A DNA stretch of 34,181 bases from assembly GCA_023473405.1 (NCBI GenBank), contig JAMCZD010000448.1, forward strand, positions 1 to 34,181. Direction: 5' to 3'. The translations under genes and the position numbers were made by a program. The notes beneath the pieces are model-generated. The model did not search any database, was not told the DNA's origin, and saw only the letters and a list, made by a program, of their open reading frames with translations. Positions 7,350 to 14,274 of this stretch are shown in pieces. The stretch's first letter is position 1, and each line of letters begins with the position of its first letter. The DNA comes from Candidatus Omnitrophota bacterium. GTDB taxonomy: Bacteria; Verrucomicrobiota; Verrucomicrobiia; Limisphaerales; UBA1319.

Positions 7350-9286
7350 TTTGCTTTATTCAAATGCGATAAGGCGCGCAGTTCCCCGATTGTCCAGGGA
7401 ACTTCCCGCGGCACGAATCTGACTCGAATCGAGCTCTTTCCACGCGTCAATTTCGGCGGAAGTTCAAGATCGCTCTCGGCCAGGCGTTTCCAGGGGTTCC
7501 GATCCGGGTCATACCAGGTGCCTGCCGGGGTATCGTCCACGAATACGAAAGCGCCTTGAGGACCGGCTGACTGGTCCAGCACGCGGCGCAGTCGCACCCC
7601 CGAATTCGCCGGATTGATGCGGAGGACCCGGGTCACCGCATCTGTGGTTTTGAGGATGTCAGCTCTGACCAGAACATCGTCATCGTCACCTTCGAAATAG
7701 TTTTGAAGCGTTTCGACGTCCGGGCCGGAGAACGAGACGGCATCGCTCTGGACCAGGCCGATGGGGTCGCGCGCATACCAAAAGGCGAGGCTGGCGTAGC
7801 GGCTGTCGGTGTCGTTGACGCCACCATGCTCGATGCCGCAGCGGATGGCGCTGCAAAAGCGCACGGGCGCTTCCAGGTGGACCCGGTAATAGCAGGCGGG
7901 AAAGTCATAAAAGGTCTTGCCGTTTCCCGCGCGTTCGGCCTCGGCTACAACATCCCCCACGCACCCGTGGAACGGGGTGTGGTTATCCGAGTTCGGCCAG
8001 CAGGCTTGGTGATAGTAATCTTCCGTGCCTGTCCCGTAAAAGGCCGGTGACCGGCTGCCATCGATGTAGAAGCGGATGTCGCCCTCGCAGTAGTGCCCGC
8101 CTATGAGCCGATGCACCACGCCGACGTACTGGCCTTGCCCCTTGGTATCGAGGAAAATCCAGTCGCGCCCGCGGGTGGTTGACCCCTCATGATACCAGGC
8201 GCGAAAGTATCCCGTCCGCTCTTCGGCGTAGGGTTCGGACCGCCAGCTCACGCGGAAGCCAATTTGCGCGGCCGATTTGGTCCCGCGATTCTCGAGCCGG
8301 ATGCGCGCGCTTTTCCAGAACGGCATTGGGAAATAGGAGTAGCCTTCGTCTCCACGAATCCCAAAGCATAGAGACGGAATGTCCTGCCACCGCACGCCAG
8401 CCCCGAAGAAAAAACCGAGGGGGGCTTCAACGTCCTTTGCCTGGCCATCCCAGGACATAACCAGCCAGAGCGATTGAATGGCGTCCTTGGCCAGGGGAAT
8501 CCTGATCCGGATGGAGGCCACCGCCCCCGCGCCGTTGAGGTCTAAGAGGTTTGTCGAGGCGCCCGGGGCGAGACTCGCCAGCCCCGAAACCTCCTCAAGC
8601 CCGGCCCAATGCTTCGGGTCGCTGCCAATTTGCGTCCAGTCCGACTTCAATGCCGAGAGGTCCTGGTCGCGGCTCCACGGCGTTACCAGGGCGGGATTCC
8701 GATACCGCTCGGCGATCACGTGGTAGAAAGGGCTGGGGTGGCGAGTGGTGATAAGGCATCTCTCTCGAAAACCGAGCGGGACAAAGGACCAGTGCGAGAC
8801 GCACTTCCAGGGACCGCTGGCCACCAGCGCTTTCCTTACCAACGGAAGCGGGAAACCGGGGATGCGTCCCTGGAAAAAGTCATCCTGCGCGGCATCGACG
8901 ACTACCTTTCCGTCCAGTTCGATCCAAATGTCGTGCTCGCCGAGACCCCAAAACGTTCGGACGCAGCCAGGGCCTATCGCGTCGAAGAGGACCGCGCGCC
9001 GGGCGTTGGTTTCCGAGTTGCTGGCAGAATCAGGAGGGGCGTCGTAAAGGCAGTAGCCGCCGTCGCCGTTCAAACCTTGCTTGTTATGGCTGGACACCTG
9101 GTAGGTGGATATGTCCGGAGCAAGCAATGGCAAATCCGTTACCTCGACCGCGCTAATCCGGCCAGGCAGGCATCCCAATAAACCCAGCGCCAACACCAGG
9201 ATTCGCGCCGGCAGATCAAGGCGATGCTTTGGAAATACGTCGGTAACACCAGGCCCCGATCGGGCGGGCGTTTTGGAATTCTTCAT
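7346..9286 (-). CDS. Secreted DUF2961-family protein (putative glycoside hydrolase)
   Basis: Exported protein of the DUF2961 family, jelly-roll enzymes widespread in polysaccharide-degrading bacteria; some relatives have been described as glycosidases. The start chosen is the ATG at 9286 (MKNSKTPARSG): it is preceded by AGGG at short spacing and followed by a signal peptide (ARILVLALGLLGCLPGRISA). The open frame runs 61 codons further upstream, but that part is Arg/Cys-rich and does not look like protein. Mature regions include GGYCLYDAPP, the RTFWGLGEHDIWIELDGK segment, FYGTGTEDYYHQACWP and FHGCVGDV, all typical of the family core. The protein has about 646 aa. It is the last of three minus-strand exported proteins and may share a transcript with the oligopeptidase, though 182 bp separate them. 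Confidence 0.85.
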   Translation of the reverse strand: MKNSKTPARSGPGVTDVFPKHRLDLPARILVLALGLLGCLPGRISAVEVTDLPLLAPDISTYQVSSHNKQGLNGDGGYCLYDAPPDSASNSETNARRAVLFDAIGPGCVRTFWGLGEHDIWIELDGKVVVDAAQDDFFQGRIPGFPLPLVRKALVASGPWKCVSHWSFVPLGFRERCLITTRHPSPFYHVIAERYRNPALVTPWSRDQDLSALKSDWTQIGSDPKHWAGLEEVSGLASLAPGASTNLLDLNGAGAVASIRIRIPLAKDAIQSLWLVMSWDGQAKDVEAPLGFFFGAGVRWQDIPSLCFGIRGDEGYSYFPMPFWKSARIRLENRGTKSAAQIGFRVSWRSEPYAEERTGYFRAWYHEGSTTRGRDWIFLDTKGQGQYVGVVHRLIGGHYCEGDIRFYIDGSRSPAFYGTGTEDYYHQACWPNSDNHTPFHGCVGDVVAEAERAGNGKTFYDFPACYYRVHLEAPVRFCSAIRCGIEHGGVNDTDSRYASLAFWYARDPIGLVQSDAVSFSGPDVETLQNYFEGDDDDVLVRADILKTTDAVTRVLRINPANSGVRLRRVLDQSAGPQGAFVFVDDTPAGTWYDPDRNPWKRLAESDLELPPKLTRGKSSIRVRFVPREVPWTIGELRALSHLNKAK

Positions 9287-9305
9287 CGGCCCTATTACGC
9301 CCGAA

Positions 9306-9467
9306 TCAGGCAACCACATCAAACGAAATTCCTTCCAGCATCTCCGCCAAAATCTCAGCCACCGTTCCCACGCACTTCGCGCCGGTCTTGTGCAGCAGGT
9401 CCTGCTGAATGAAACGCTCCCGCCCCTCGGATGTCCGCAGGTCGCAACCCTCCGGCTGGCGCTCCCC
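9306..9467 (-). pseudogene. Possible orphan C-terminal fragment of an unrecognised enzyme
   Basis: Between the oligopeptidase stop and the DUF2961 start, a third minus-strand frame reads RTSEGRERFIQQDLLHKTGA-KCVGTVAEILAEMLEG-ISFDVVA and stops at 9306. Its composition is that of an ordinary globular protein end, unlike the Arg/Ser/Cys-rich other frames, and it has no start of its own because it enters from antisense of the oligopeptidase. I do not recognise the family. It could be the residue of a deleted gene or chance; low certainty. Confidence 0.3.
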
Positions 9468-9468
9468 A

Positions 9469-11667
9469 TCAGGGATGCGAGAGAGCAGGGGAGGCTGCCT
9501 GGGGTGGTTGGTGGATACCCAGGTTGTATGCCTGGAACGCCCAGACATCGGCGGTTTGGGCAATGCGCTTATCGGTGGGCATGTAGCCGTGACTGGTCTT
9601 GGTTTCAACCCGGATGAGCACCGGGTTGTTGCAGCCCTGGTCATGCTGGAGAGCGGCGGCGAACTTGTAGGAGTGGCTCGGCACGACTCGGTCGTCATGG
9701 TCGGCCGTCGTGATAATGGTCGGAGGGTAGCAGACGCCTTTTTTTAGATTGGCCAGGGGCGAGTAGGTATAGAGCCAGTGAAAGGCCTGCTCGTTATCGG
9801 ACGTTCCGTACTCCGGGGCCCAGAGCGCACCGCCCGAGAATCGCTGGTAACGGAGCATGTCCAGGACGCCGGCGCCGGCGTAGGCGGCGCCGAACAGGTC
9901 CGGATGCTGGGTGATGCTCGCGCCGACGAGCAAACCGCCGTTCGAGTAACCCTGGATGCCAAGCCGCCGGGACGAAGTATACTTCCGCGCGATCAGGTAT
10001 TTGGCGCCCCAGGCGAAATCATCAAACACATTCTGCTTGCGGCCGAGCATGCCGGCTTCGTGCCAGGTCTCGCCATAGGTGCCGCCGCCCCGCAAGTTGG
10101 CCACCGCATAAACGCCGCCAAGCTCGAGCCAGACCGGCAGCATCGGGTTGAACCGCGGGGTGATGGTGATGTCAAAACCGCCGTAACCGTAGAGGATGGC
10201 TGGGTTGTTGCCGTCGAGTTTGACGTTCCGGCGGCTTGGCATCCAGGGCGGGATTTGCGTGCCGTCCTTGGAGGGATAGAAGACCTGCTCGAGACTGTAG
10301 GGAGAGGCATCAAAGCGAACCTCGGGTTTGAAGAACACTTGCGTCGCGGCGTGCTCGAGGTCGTGGCGATACACCGATTCGGGGTAGAGGAACGAGGTGA
10401 AACCATAATAAACGGTCGGTGAATCGTTGCGCGAGGAAATGCCGCTGACCGAACCGATCGCCGGCAGAGCGAGTTCGCCCTCGGGTTTGCCTTGGATCGA
10501 GAAGAGCGCAAGCCGGCTCTTGGCGATGATCTGGTAATCCACGAGGATTCGTCCGCCGGCCATCGCCGCGCCCTGAATTACCCCCTCGCCTTCCGGCACC
10601 AGGACGCGCCAGTTGGCGGGATCGTGTTGGTCGAGGCTGGCGGCGACGATGCGGCGCCTGGGCGCATCGAGGGTCGTTTGGATGTAAATGGTAGTTCCGG
10701 CGTGGCCAATCACGCGGTATTCGGCGTCGTTCTTCGTGTAAAGAGGTTGTGGTGTTCCCGAGACGGAGGGTTTGAGGGGGTCACCCAGGTCCAAGTAGAA
10801 GAGTTCGTTTTGAGGCGCGGTGCCGTTTTGGAGATAAACGAAGAGGTAGCGGCCATCCTCGGTAACGCTGCCGCCGATGGTCCACTCCGGCAGGTCCGGA
10901 CGGGCATAGATGAGGGCGTCGGCGCTCTGCTCGGTTCCCAGCCGGTGATAGTAAAGCTTCTGGTCGATGACTCGCTCGGTGATGGCCTGGCCCGCGGGCG
11001 GCTCCGGGTATCGCGAATAGAAGAAGCCTTTGCCGTCCTCGGTCCAGGCAATATCCGAAAATTTCACCCAACGGATAGTGTCCGGCAGGTCCTTGCCGGT
11101 TGCCACATCGCGGATGCGAATGGTGAGCCAGTCCGAGCCACCTTGCGAAAGGTTGTAGGCTAGGTACAGGCCGCGAGGAGAGGATTGGTAGCCCAGCAGT
11201 GCAACTGAACCATCCGGAGAGAGTTTGTTTGGGTCGAGCAGTTCGCGCGGCTCCGCAGAGGGCGAGTCCTGGACGAACACCACCGATTGGTTTTGCAGGC
11301 CGGCATTCCTGCTGAAAAATATCCGACCGCCGCCGACCATCTCAGGCGTGCTCTCGCGCGCATAATTCCAGAGCGTGGTGAGCCGGGCCTTGATCCAGTT
11401 CCGGACCGGTATTTTATCCAGGTAAGCGAACGTGAGCGCGTTTTCCGCCTCGACCCATTGCCGCACCGCCGGGCTGTCAATGTCCTCCATCCACTGGTAG
11501 GGCGCGGGGACCCGGGTGCCGAAATAGGTGTCCACGATGGAATCCCGATGCGCCGGCGGATAATTCAATCTCGAGGAGGTGTCGGGGGCGGGGACTTGCG
11601 CATTGGCGAAGGGCACGGCGGTTACTAAAGCCGAAACCAGCAGGGCTAGAGTGTATAGAGGTCGCAT
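9469..11667 (-). CDS. Secreted prolyl oligopeptidase family serine peptidase (S9A)
   Basis: Exported serine peptidase that cleaves short peptides, usually after proline. It has 732 aa, close to the family norm. Signal peptide is residues 1-23 (LALLVSALVTAVPFANA), then YPPAHRDSIVDTYFGTRVPA-PYQWMED, the classical family opening, a seven-bladed propeller and the alpha/beta-hydrolase domain. The catalytic triad is visible: Ser575 in GYSNGG (most relatives have GGSNGG), Asp658 in TADHDDRVVP and His693 in TKTSHGY. LDGNNPAILYGYGGFDI and NLRGGGTYGETWH are further signatures. It starts 31 nt after the lactonase gene, so the two are probably co-transcribed. No good ribosome site precedes the ATG; a CCTCCCC stretch is there instead. 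Confidence 0.95.
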   Translation of the reverse strand: MRPLYTLALLVSALVTAVPFANAQVPAPDTSSRLNYPPAHRDSIVDTYFGTRVPAPYQWMEDIDSPAVRQWVEAENALTFAYLDKIPVRNWIKARLTTLWNYARESTPEMVGGGRIFFSRNAGLQNQSVVFVQDSPSAEPRELLDPNKLSPDGSVALLGYQSSPRGLYLAYNLSQGGSDWLTIRIRDVATGKDLPDTIRWVKFSDIAWTEDGKGFFYSRYPEPPAGQAITERVIDQKLYYHRLGTEQSADALIYARPDLPEWTIGGSVTEDGRYLFVYLQNGTAPQNELFYLDLGDPLKPSVSGTPQPLYTKNDAEYRVIGHAGTTIYIQTTLDAPRRRIVAASLDQHDPANWRVLVPEGEGVIQGAAMAGGRILVDYQIIAKSRLALFSIQGKPEGELALPAIGSVSGISSRNDSPTVYYGFTSFLYPESVYRHDLEHAATQVFFKPEVRFDASPYSLEQVFYPSKDGTQIPPWMPSRRNVKLDGNNPAILYGYGGFDITITPRFNPMLPVWLELGGVYAVANLRGGGTYGETWHEAGMLGRKQNVFDDFAWGAKYLIARKYTSSRRLGIQGYSNGGLLVGASITQHPDLFGAAYAGAGVLDMLRYQRFSGGALWAPEYGTSDNEQAFHWLYTYSPLANLKKGVCYPPTIITTADHDDRVVPSHSYKFAAALQHDQGCNNPVLIRVETKTSHGYMPTDKRIAQTADVWAFQAYNLGIHQPPQAASPALSHP

Positions 11668-11698
11668 AGACTATATGGGGAGGTAAGCGGTGGTGGCG

Positions 11699-12988
11699 TT
11701 ATGCTGCCTTGGCGAGGTCGAGGAATACAATGATCGATGGGTTACCGACCGGGATGTAGTGGCCGGTGAAAACCAGCCGGCCGGTGTTGCGGTCCACGCG
11801 GAAAACCGCGATGTTGTCGCCGCGCTGGTTGCAGGAATATAGGAACTGGCTGGTCGGATCGAAGCTAAAGCTCCGTGGATAGTTGCCGCGTGTCCATTCA
11901 TCGCCAACGAATGTCAACTCCCCATTATTACCGACCGAGAATATACCGATGCTGTCATGCAGGCGGTTGCCGGCATAGACGAACCGCCCATCGCCAGATA
12001 CCTTGATCTCGGAGCAGAAATTGCTGCCGGCGAAACCGGGCGGCAGACTGGAGATGGTCTGCCGCGACGCTAGCCGCCCATTCGCGGCGTCATAGTCGAA
12101 TAGAACGATGTTGGAGCCTTCCTCTTGGAGCGAGTAGCACCAACGTCCGTTGGGGTGGAAGAAGAAATGCCGTGGCCCATCACCCGGCGGAAGCGAGACG
12201 GCGTGGGGTTCGTTGGGTATCAGAACGCCGCTGTCCTCGTCAAACTTCCAGACAAAAATCCGGTCCAGCCCCAAATCGACGTGCAATACGAAACGTCCCG
12301 AGGGGTCAGCCTCAATCATGTGCGCATGCGTTCGCTCGTGGCCGCTGAACGCGAAACTACCCGGCGGCGCGTGAGTGGCCTTTTTCGGTCCGACCGCGCC
12401 GCTATCGTGCTTGATATCCGTGGCCGTCCCCAGGCGGCCATCGGGCAGAATCGGCAACACCGCCACGCCGCCGCTAAAATAATTGGCCACCAGCACAAAT
12501 CTTCCCGATGGATGAATGCTCGCATAGGTTGGCCCCGCCCCGCCGGACCGGACGGTGTTGAGCAGGGTCAACTGACCGTCAATACGGTTGATCGCGAAGG
12601 CGCTGACCGTGCCCTGGTTGCCTTCGCCTACCAGGTCCGTCTCATTGGTAGAATACAGGCGGGTGCCGGCGGCATTCAAAGCCAGGCAACTCGGGCTCGT
12701 TCCCAATTCATAGACACCGCTTGGCGTCACGGCCCCGGTGGTGCGGTCCACCTGAAACAGGTGAATGCCGCGACCGTTGCCAGGCGGCAAATCCACCTGG
12801 GTCGGCGGCATATCGCGGAGCGGAGAGCTGTATGTGCCCACATAGGCCATGAGCGGAGCATTTCCTCCGGCCGATTGCGCTTTGACCGCTTCCGCAAAAA
12901 GCGGGGCCCCTCCAGCGAGCACGGCCGACGTTTTTAGAAATGAGCGGCGGGAAACTGCCGGCGAAATTGGACGGACACTAGATTGCAT
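11699..12988 (-). CDS. Tat-exported lactonase-family protein (YbhE/6-phosphogluconolactonase-like beta-propeller)
   Basis: Seven-bladed beta-propeller of the lactonase family (PF10282). The N-terminus has a Tat signal, SRRSFLK at residues 13-19 followed by a hydrophobic stretch and Ala-rich cleavage region, so the protein is exported folded. Repeating blades read as GRGIHLFQVDRTTGAV, GTVSAFAINRIDGQL, HPSGRFVLVANYFSGGV, HPNGRWCYSLQEEGSN and FDPTSQFLYSCNQRGDN. It has 429 aa, a little longer than E. coli YbhE (Pgl) because of the signal. Since it acts outside the cytoplasm, a role in 6-phosphogluconolactone hydrolysis is unlikely; a secreted sugar lactone or aryl lactone substrate is more plausible but is inference. 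First gene of a minus-strand group with the oligopeptidase. Confidence 0.9.
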   Translation of the reverse strand: MQSSVRPISPAVSRRSFLKTSAVLAGGAPLFAEAVKAQSAGGNAPLMAYVGTYSSPLRDMPPTQVDLPPGNGRGIHLFQVDRTTGAVTPSGVYELGTSPSCLALNAAGTRLYSTNETDLVGEGNQGTVSAFAINRIDGQLTLLNTVRSGGAGPTYASIHPSGRFVLVANYFSGGVAVLPILPDGRLGTATDIKHDSGAVGPKKATHAPPGSFAFSGHERTHAHMIEADPSGRFVLHVDLGLDRIFVWKFDEDSGVLIPNEPHAVSLPPGDGPRHFFFHPNGRWCYSLQEEGSNIVLFDYDAANGRLASRQTISSLPPGFAGSNFCSEIKVSGDGRFVYAGNRLHDSIGIFSVGNNGELTFVGDEWTRGNYPRSFSFDPTSQFLYSCNQRGDNIAVFRVDRNTGRLVFTGHYIPVGNPSIIVFLDLAKAA

Positions 12989-13288
12989 AAATTGGGCGAA
13001 TGGTAGAAGAAGGCCGTACCAACGGTCGAGTCAAATCCGCCGCTTATCTCGGGGACCAGCAAAAGCCGCTGCCGGTCTCGCTCATCGGCGAGAACGGCCT
13101 CTGGTTCGTAATCCGCGGTGCAATTTCCTTTTCTTGCAGATATTTCGCGGTTACCATGCCCGCAGATGCACTTGCTCCCCAGACCGCGGGATTGAGCACA
13201 CGCTGCCAAGTGCGATTTTGGCCTGGGGCAAGACGCGAGCGCGGCAACAGAGCGTGCTCTGTCCCACAGCCTGGGGACCAGTACAAAT
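12989..13288. other. Intergenic region between divergent lactonase and arsR remnant
   Basis: Three hundred bases with no convincing gene; short ORFs on both strands have no recognisable content. It should hold the promoters of both flanking units. A short palindrome (AGAGC-GT-GCTCT) lies near 13250. Nothing else is seen. Confidence 0.4.
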
Positions 13289-13456
13289 ATGGCTATGCGC
13301 GAGTTCTTGATTATCACCAAGACGCTGGCGGACAAGAACCGGGTCCGAATGCTGCCGGCCCTGCGGGGCGGGAAGGTGTGCGTCTGCCATATTACGGAGC
13401 TGTTTGGGCTGGCGCTTGACCCGGTGGAATTGTGCAGGCGGAATTGCGGGAGATGA
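13289..13456 (+). pseudogene. Internally deleted ArsR-family repressor in front of arsC
   Basis: A 55-codon frame starts MAMREFLIITKTLADKNRVR and continues MLPALRGGKVCVCHITELFG, which is the N-terminal half of an ArsR/SmtB repressor including the ELCVC-like metal-binding strand and helix 2. It then jumps to ALDPVELCRRNCGR and stops. The recognition helix and the dimerising C-terminal half (normally about 55-60 more residues) are absent. The stop TGA overlaps the arsC ATG (ATGA), the usual arrangement for an intact arsR-arsC pair, so the last dozen residues probably are the genuine C-terminus and the loss is an in-frame internal deletion. The product could not bind DNA normally. Confidence 0.7.
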
Positions 13457-13896
13457 AACCAACGGTCCTCATACTCTGCACCGGGAATTCGTGCCGGAGC
13501 CAATTGGCTGAGGGAGTGCTGAGAGCGGCGGCCGGCGAATTGCTGGATGTGCAGAGCGCCGGATCGAGACCGGCCGGTTATGTGCATCCGCTGGCGGTAC
13601 AGGTGATGAACGAGATCGGCATCGATATTTCGGGCCATCGTTCGAAGCACCTGAACGAGCTTTTGCAGCGGCCGGTGGAGACGGTGATCACGGTCTGCGG
13701 CGATGCAGACCAGGCCTGCCCGGCGTTCCCGGGACAGGTGAATCGGCATCACTGGGGATTTGATGATCCGGCGAAGGCCTCTGGAACGGAGCAAGAGAAG
13801 TTGGCGGTGTTCCGGCGTGTGCGCGATGAGATTCGAAAGGTGTTCGAGGCCTACGCAGCCGGAAGGCGAGATCAGTCCATGAGGAATGGCAATTGA
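13453..13896 (+). CDS. arsC: Arsenate reductase, low-molecular-weight phosphatase type (thioredoxin-coupled)
   Basis: Reduces arsenate to arsenite using a cysteine relay; the fold is that of low-molecular-weight tyrosine phosphatase. The P-loop is CTGNSCRS near the N-terminus (Cys9 from the ATG at 13453), and two further cysteines occur in VCGDADQACP (Cys82 and Cys89), matching the Cys10/Cys82/Cys89 relay of S. aureus pI258 ArsC. The late DDPAKASG motif is the phosphatase Asp-Pro loop. I chose the ATG at 13453 because the truncated arsR stop overlaps it; an in-frame GTG at 13432 would add seven residues. It has 147 aa. No arsenite exporter is visible nearby, so detoxification must rely on an exporter elsewhere. 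With arsR broken, expression may be constitutive. Confidence 0.9.
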   Translation: MKPTVLILCTGNSCRSQLAEGVLRAAAGELLDVQSAGSRPAGYVHPLAVQVMNEIGIDISGHRSKHLNELLQRPVETVITVCGDADQACPAFPGQVNRHHWGFDDPAKASGTEQEKLAVFRRVRDEIRKVFEAYAAGRRDQSMRNGN

Positions 13897-14274
13897 ACTG
13901 ATAAACTGGCTCGGCTAATAATCGATGGTCGGACCCGGCAAGGCCCGTTTTCTTCGTCCCTGAGGAAAACAGGAAGGAAGGAAATGCATCTTACCTCTCT
14001 TTGTTTCCTGTTTCCCCAAGCGATATATGGGGATGAATCGGGGGCTCTCGCGTGGCAATCCGAAATCCCCGGCGGCGCCGAAGCCGGGAAAGGCAAGCAA
14101 GAATATAAGGGACACATATTAACAATTGTTTTGGCTGAAATTTCTTGAAGCCCCGCCGAGAATGCTGTTATCTGCTGCGTATTCAGATCATCAGATATGA
14201 AAAGCCATTATTGAGCTATGCACAAACACACGAGAAGTGAGAATCCGGCATTGAACCTACCGTGGAGCCTAACC
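13897..14274. other. Intergenic region upstream of the GH127 gene, with an imperfect hairpin
   Basis: No gene recognised. GGAAAACAGGAA (13964-13975) pairs imperfectly with TTCCTGTTTCC (14005-14015), which could act as a terminator for arsC although there is no clean T-run. The AT-rich stretch at 14115-14215 probably holds the promoter of the following gene. Confidence 0.35.

Noticed and set aside
9287..9469. 61-codon N-terminal extension of the DUF2961 protein
   Set aside because: It is Arg/Cys/Trp-rich, precedes a good signal peptide with its own ribosome site, and does not resemble the family.
13000..13419. 139-codon plus-strand ORF overlapping the arsR remnant
   Set aside because: The overlapping frame with clear ArsR residues explains the coding signal; this ORF has no recognisable features.
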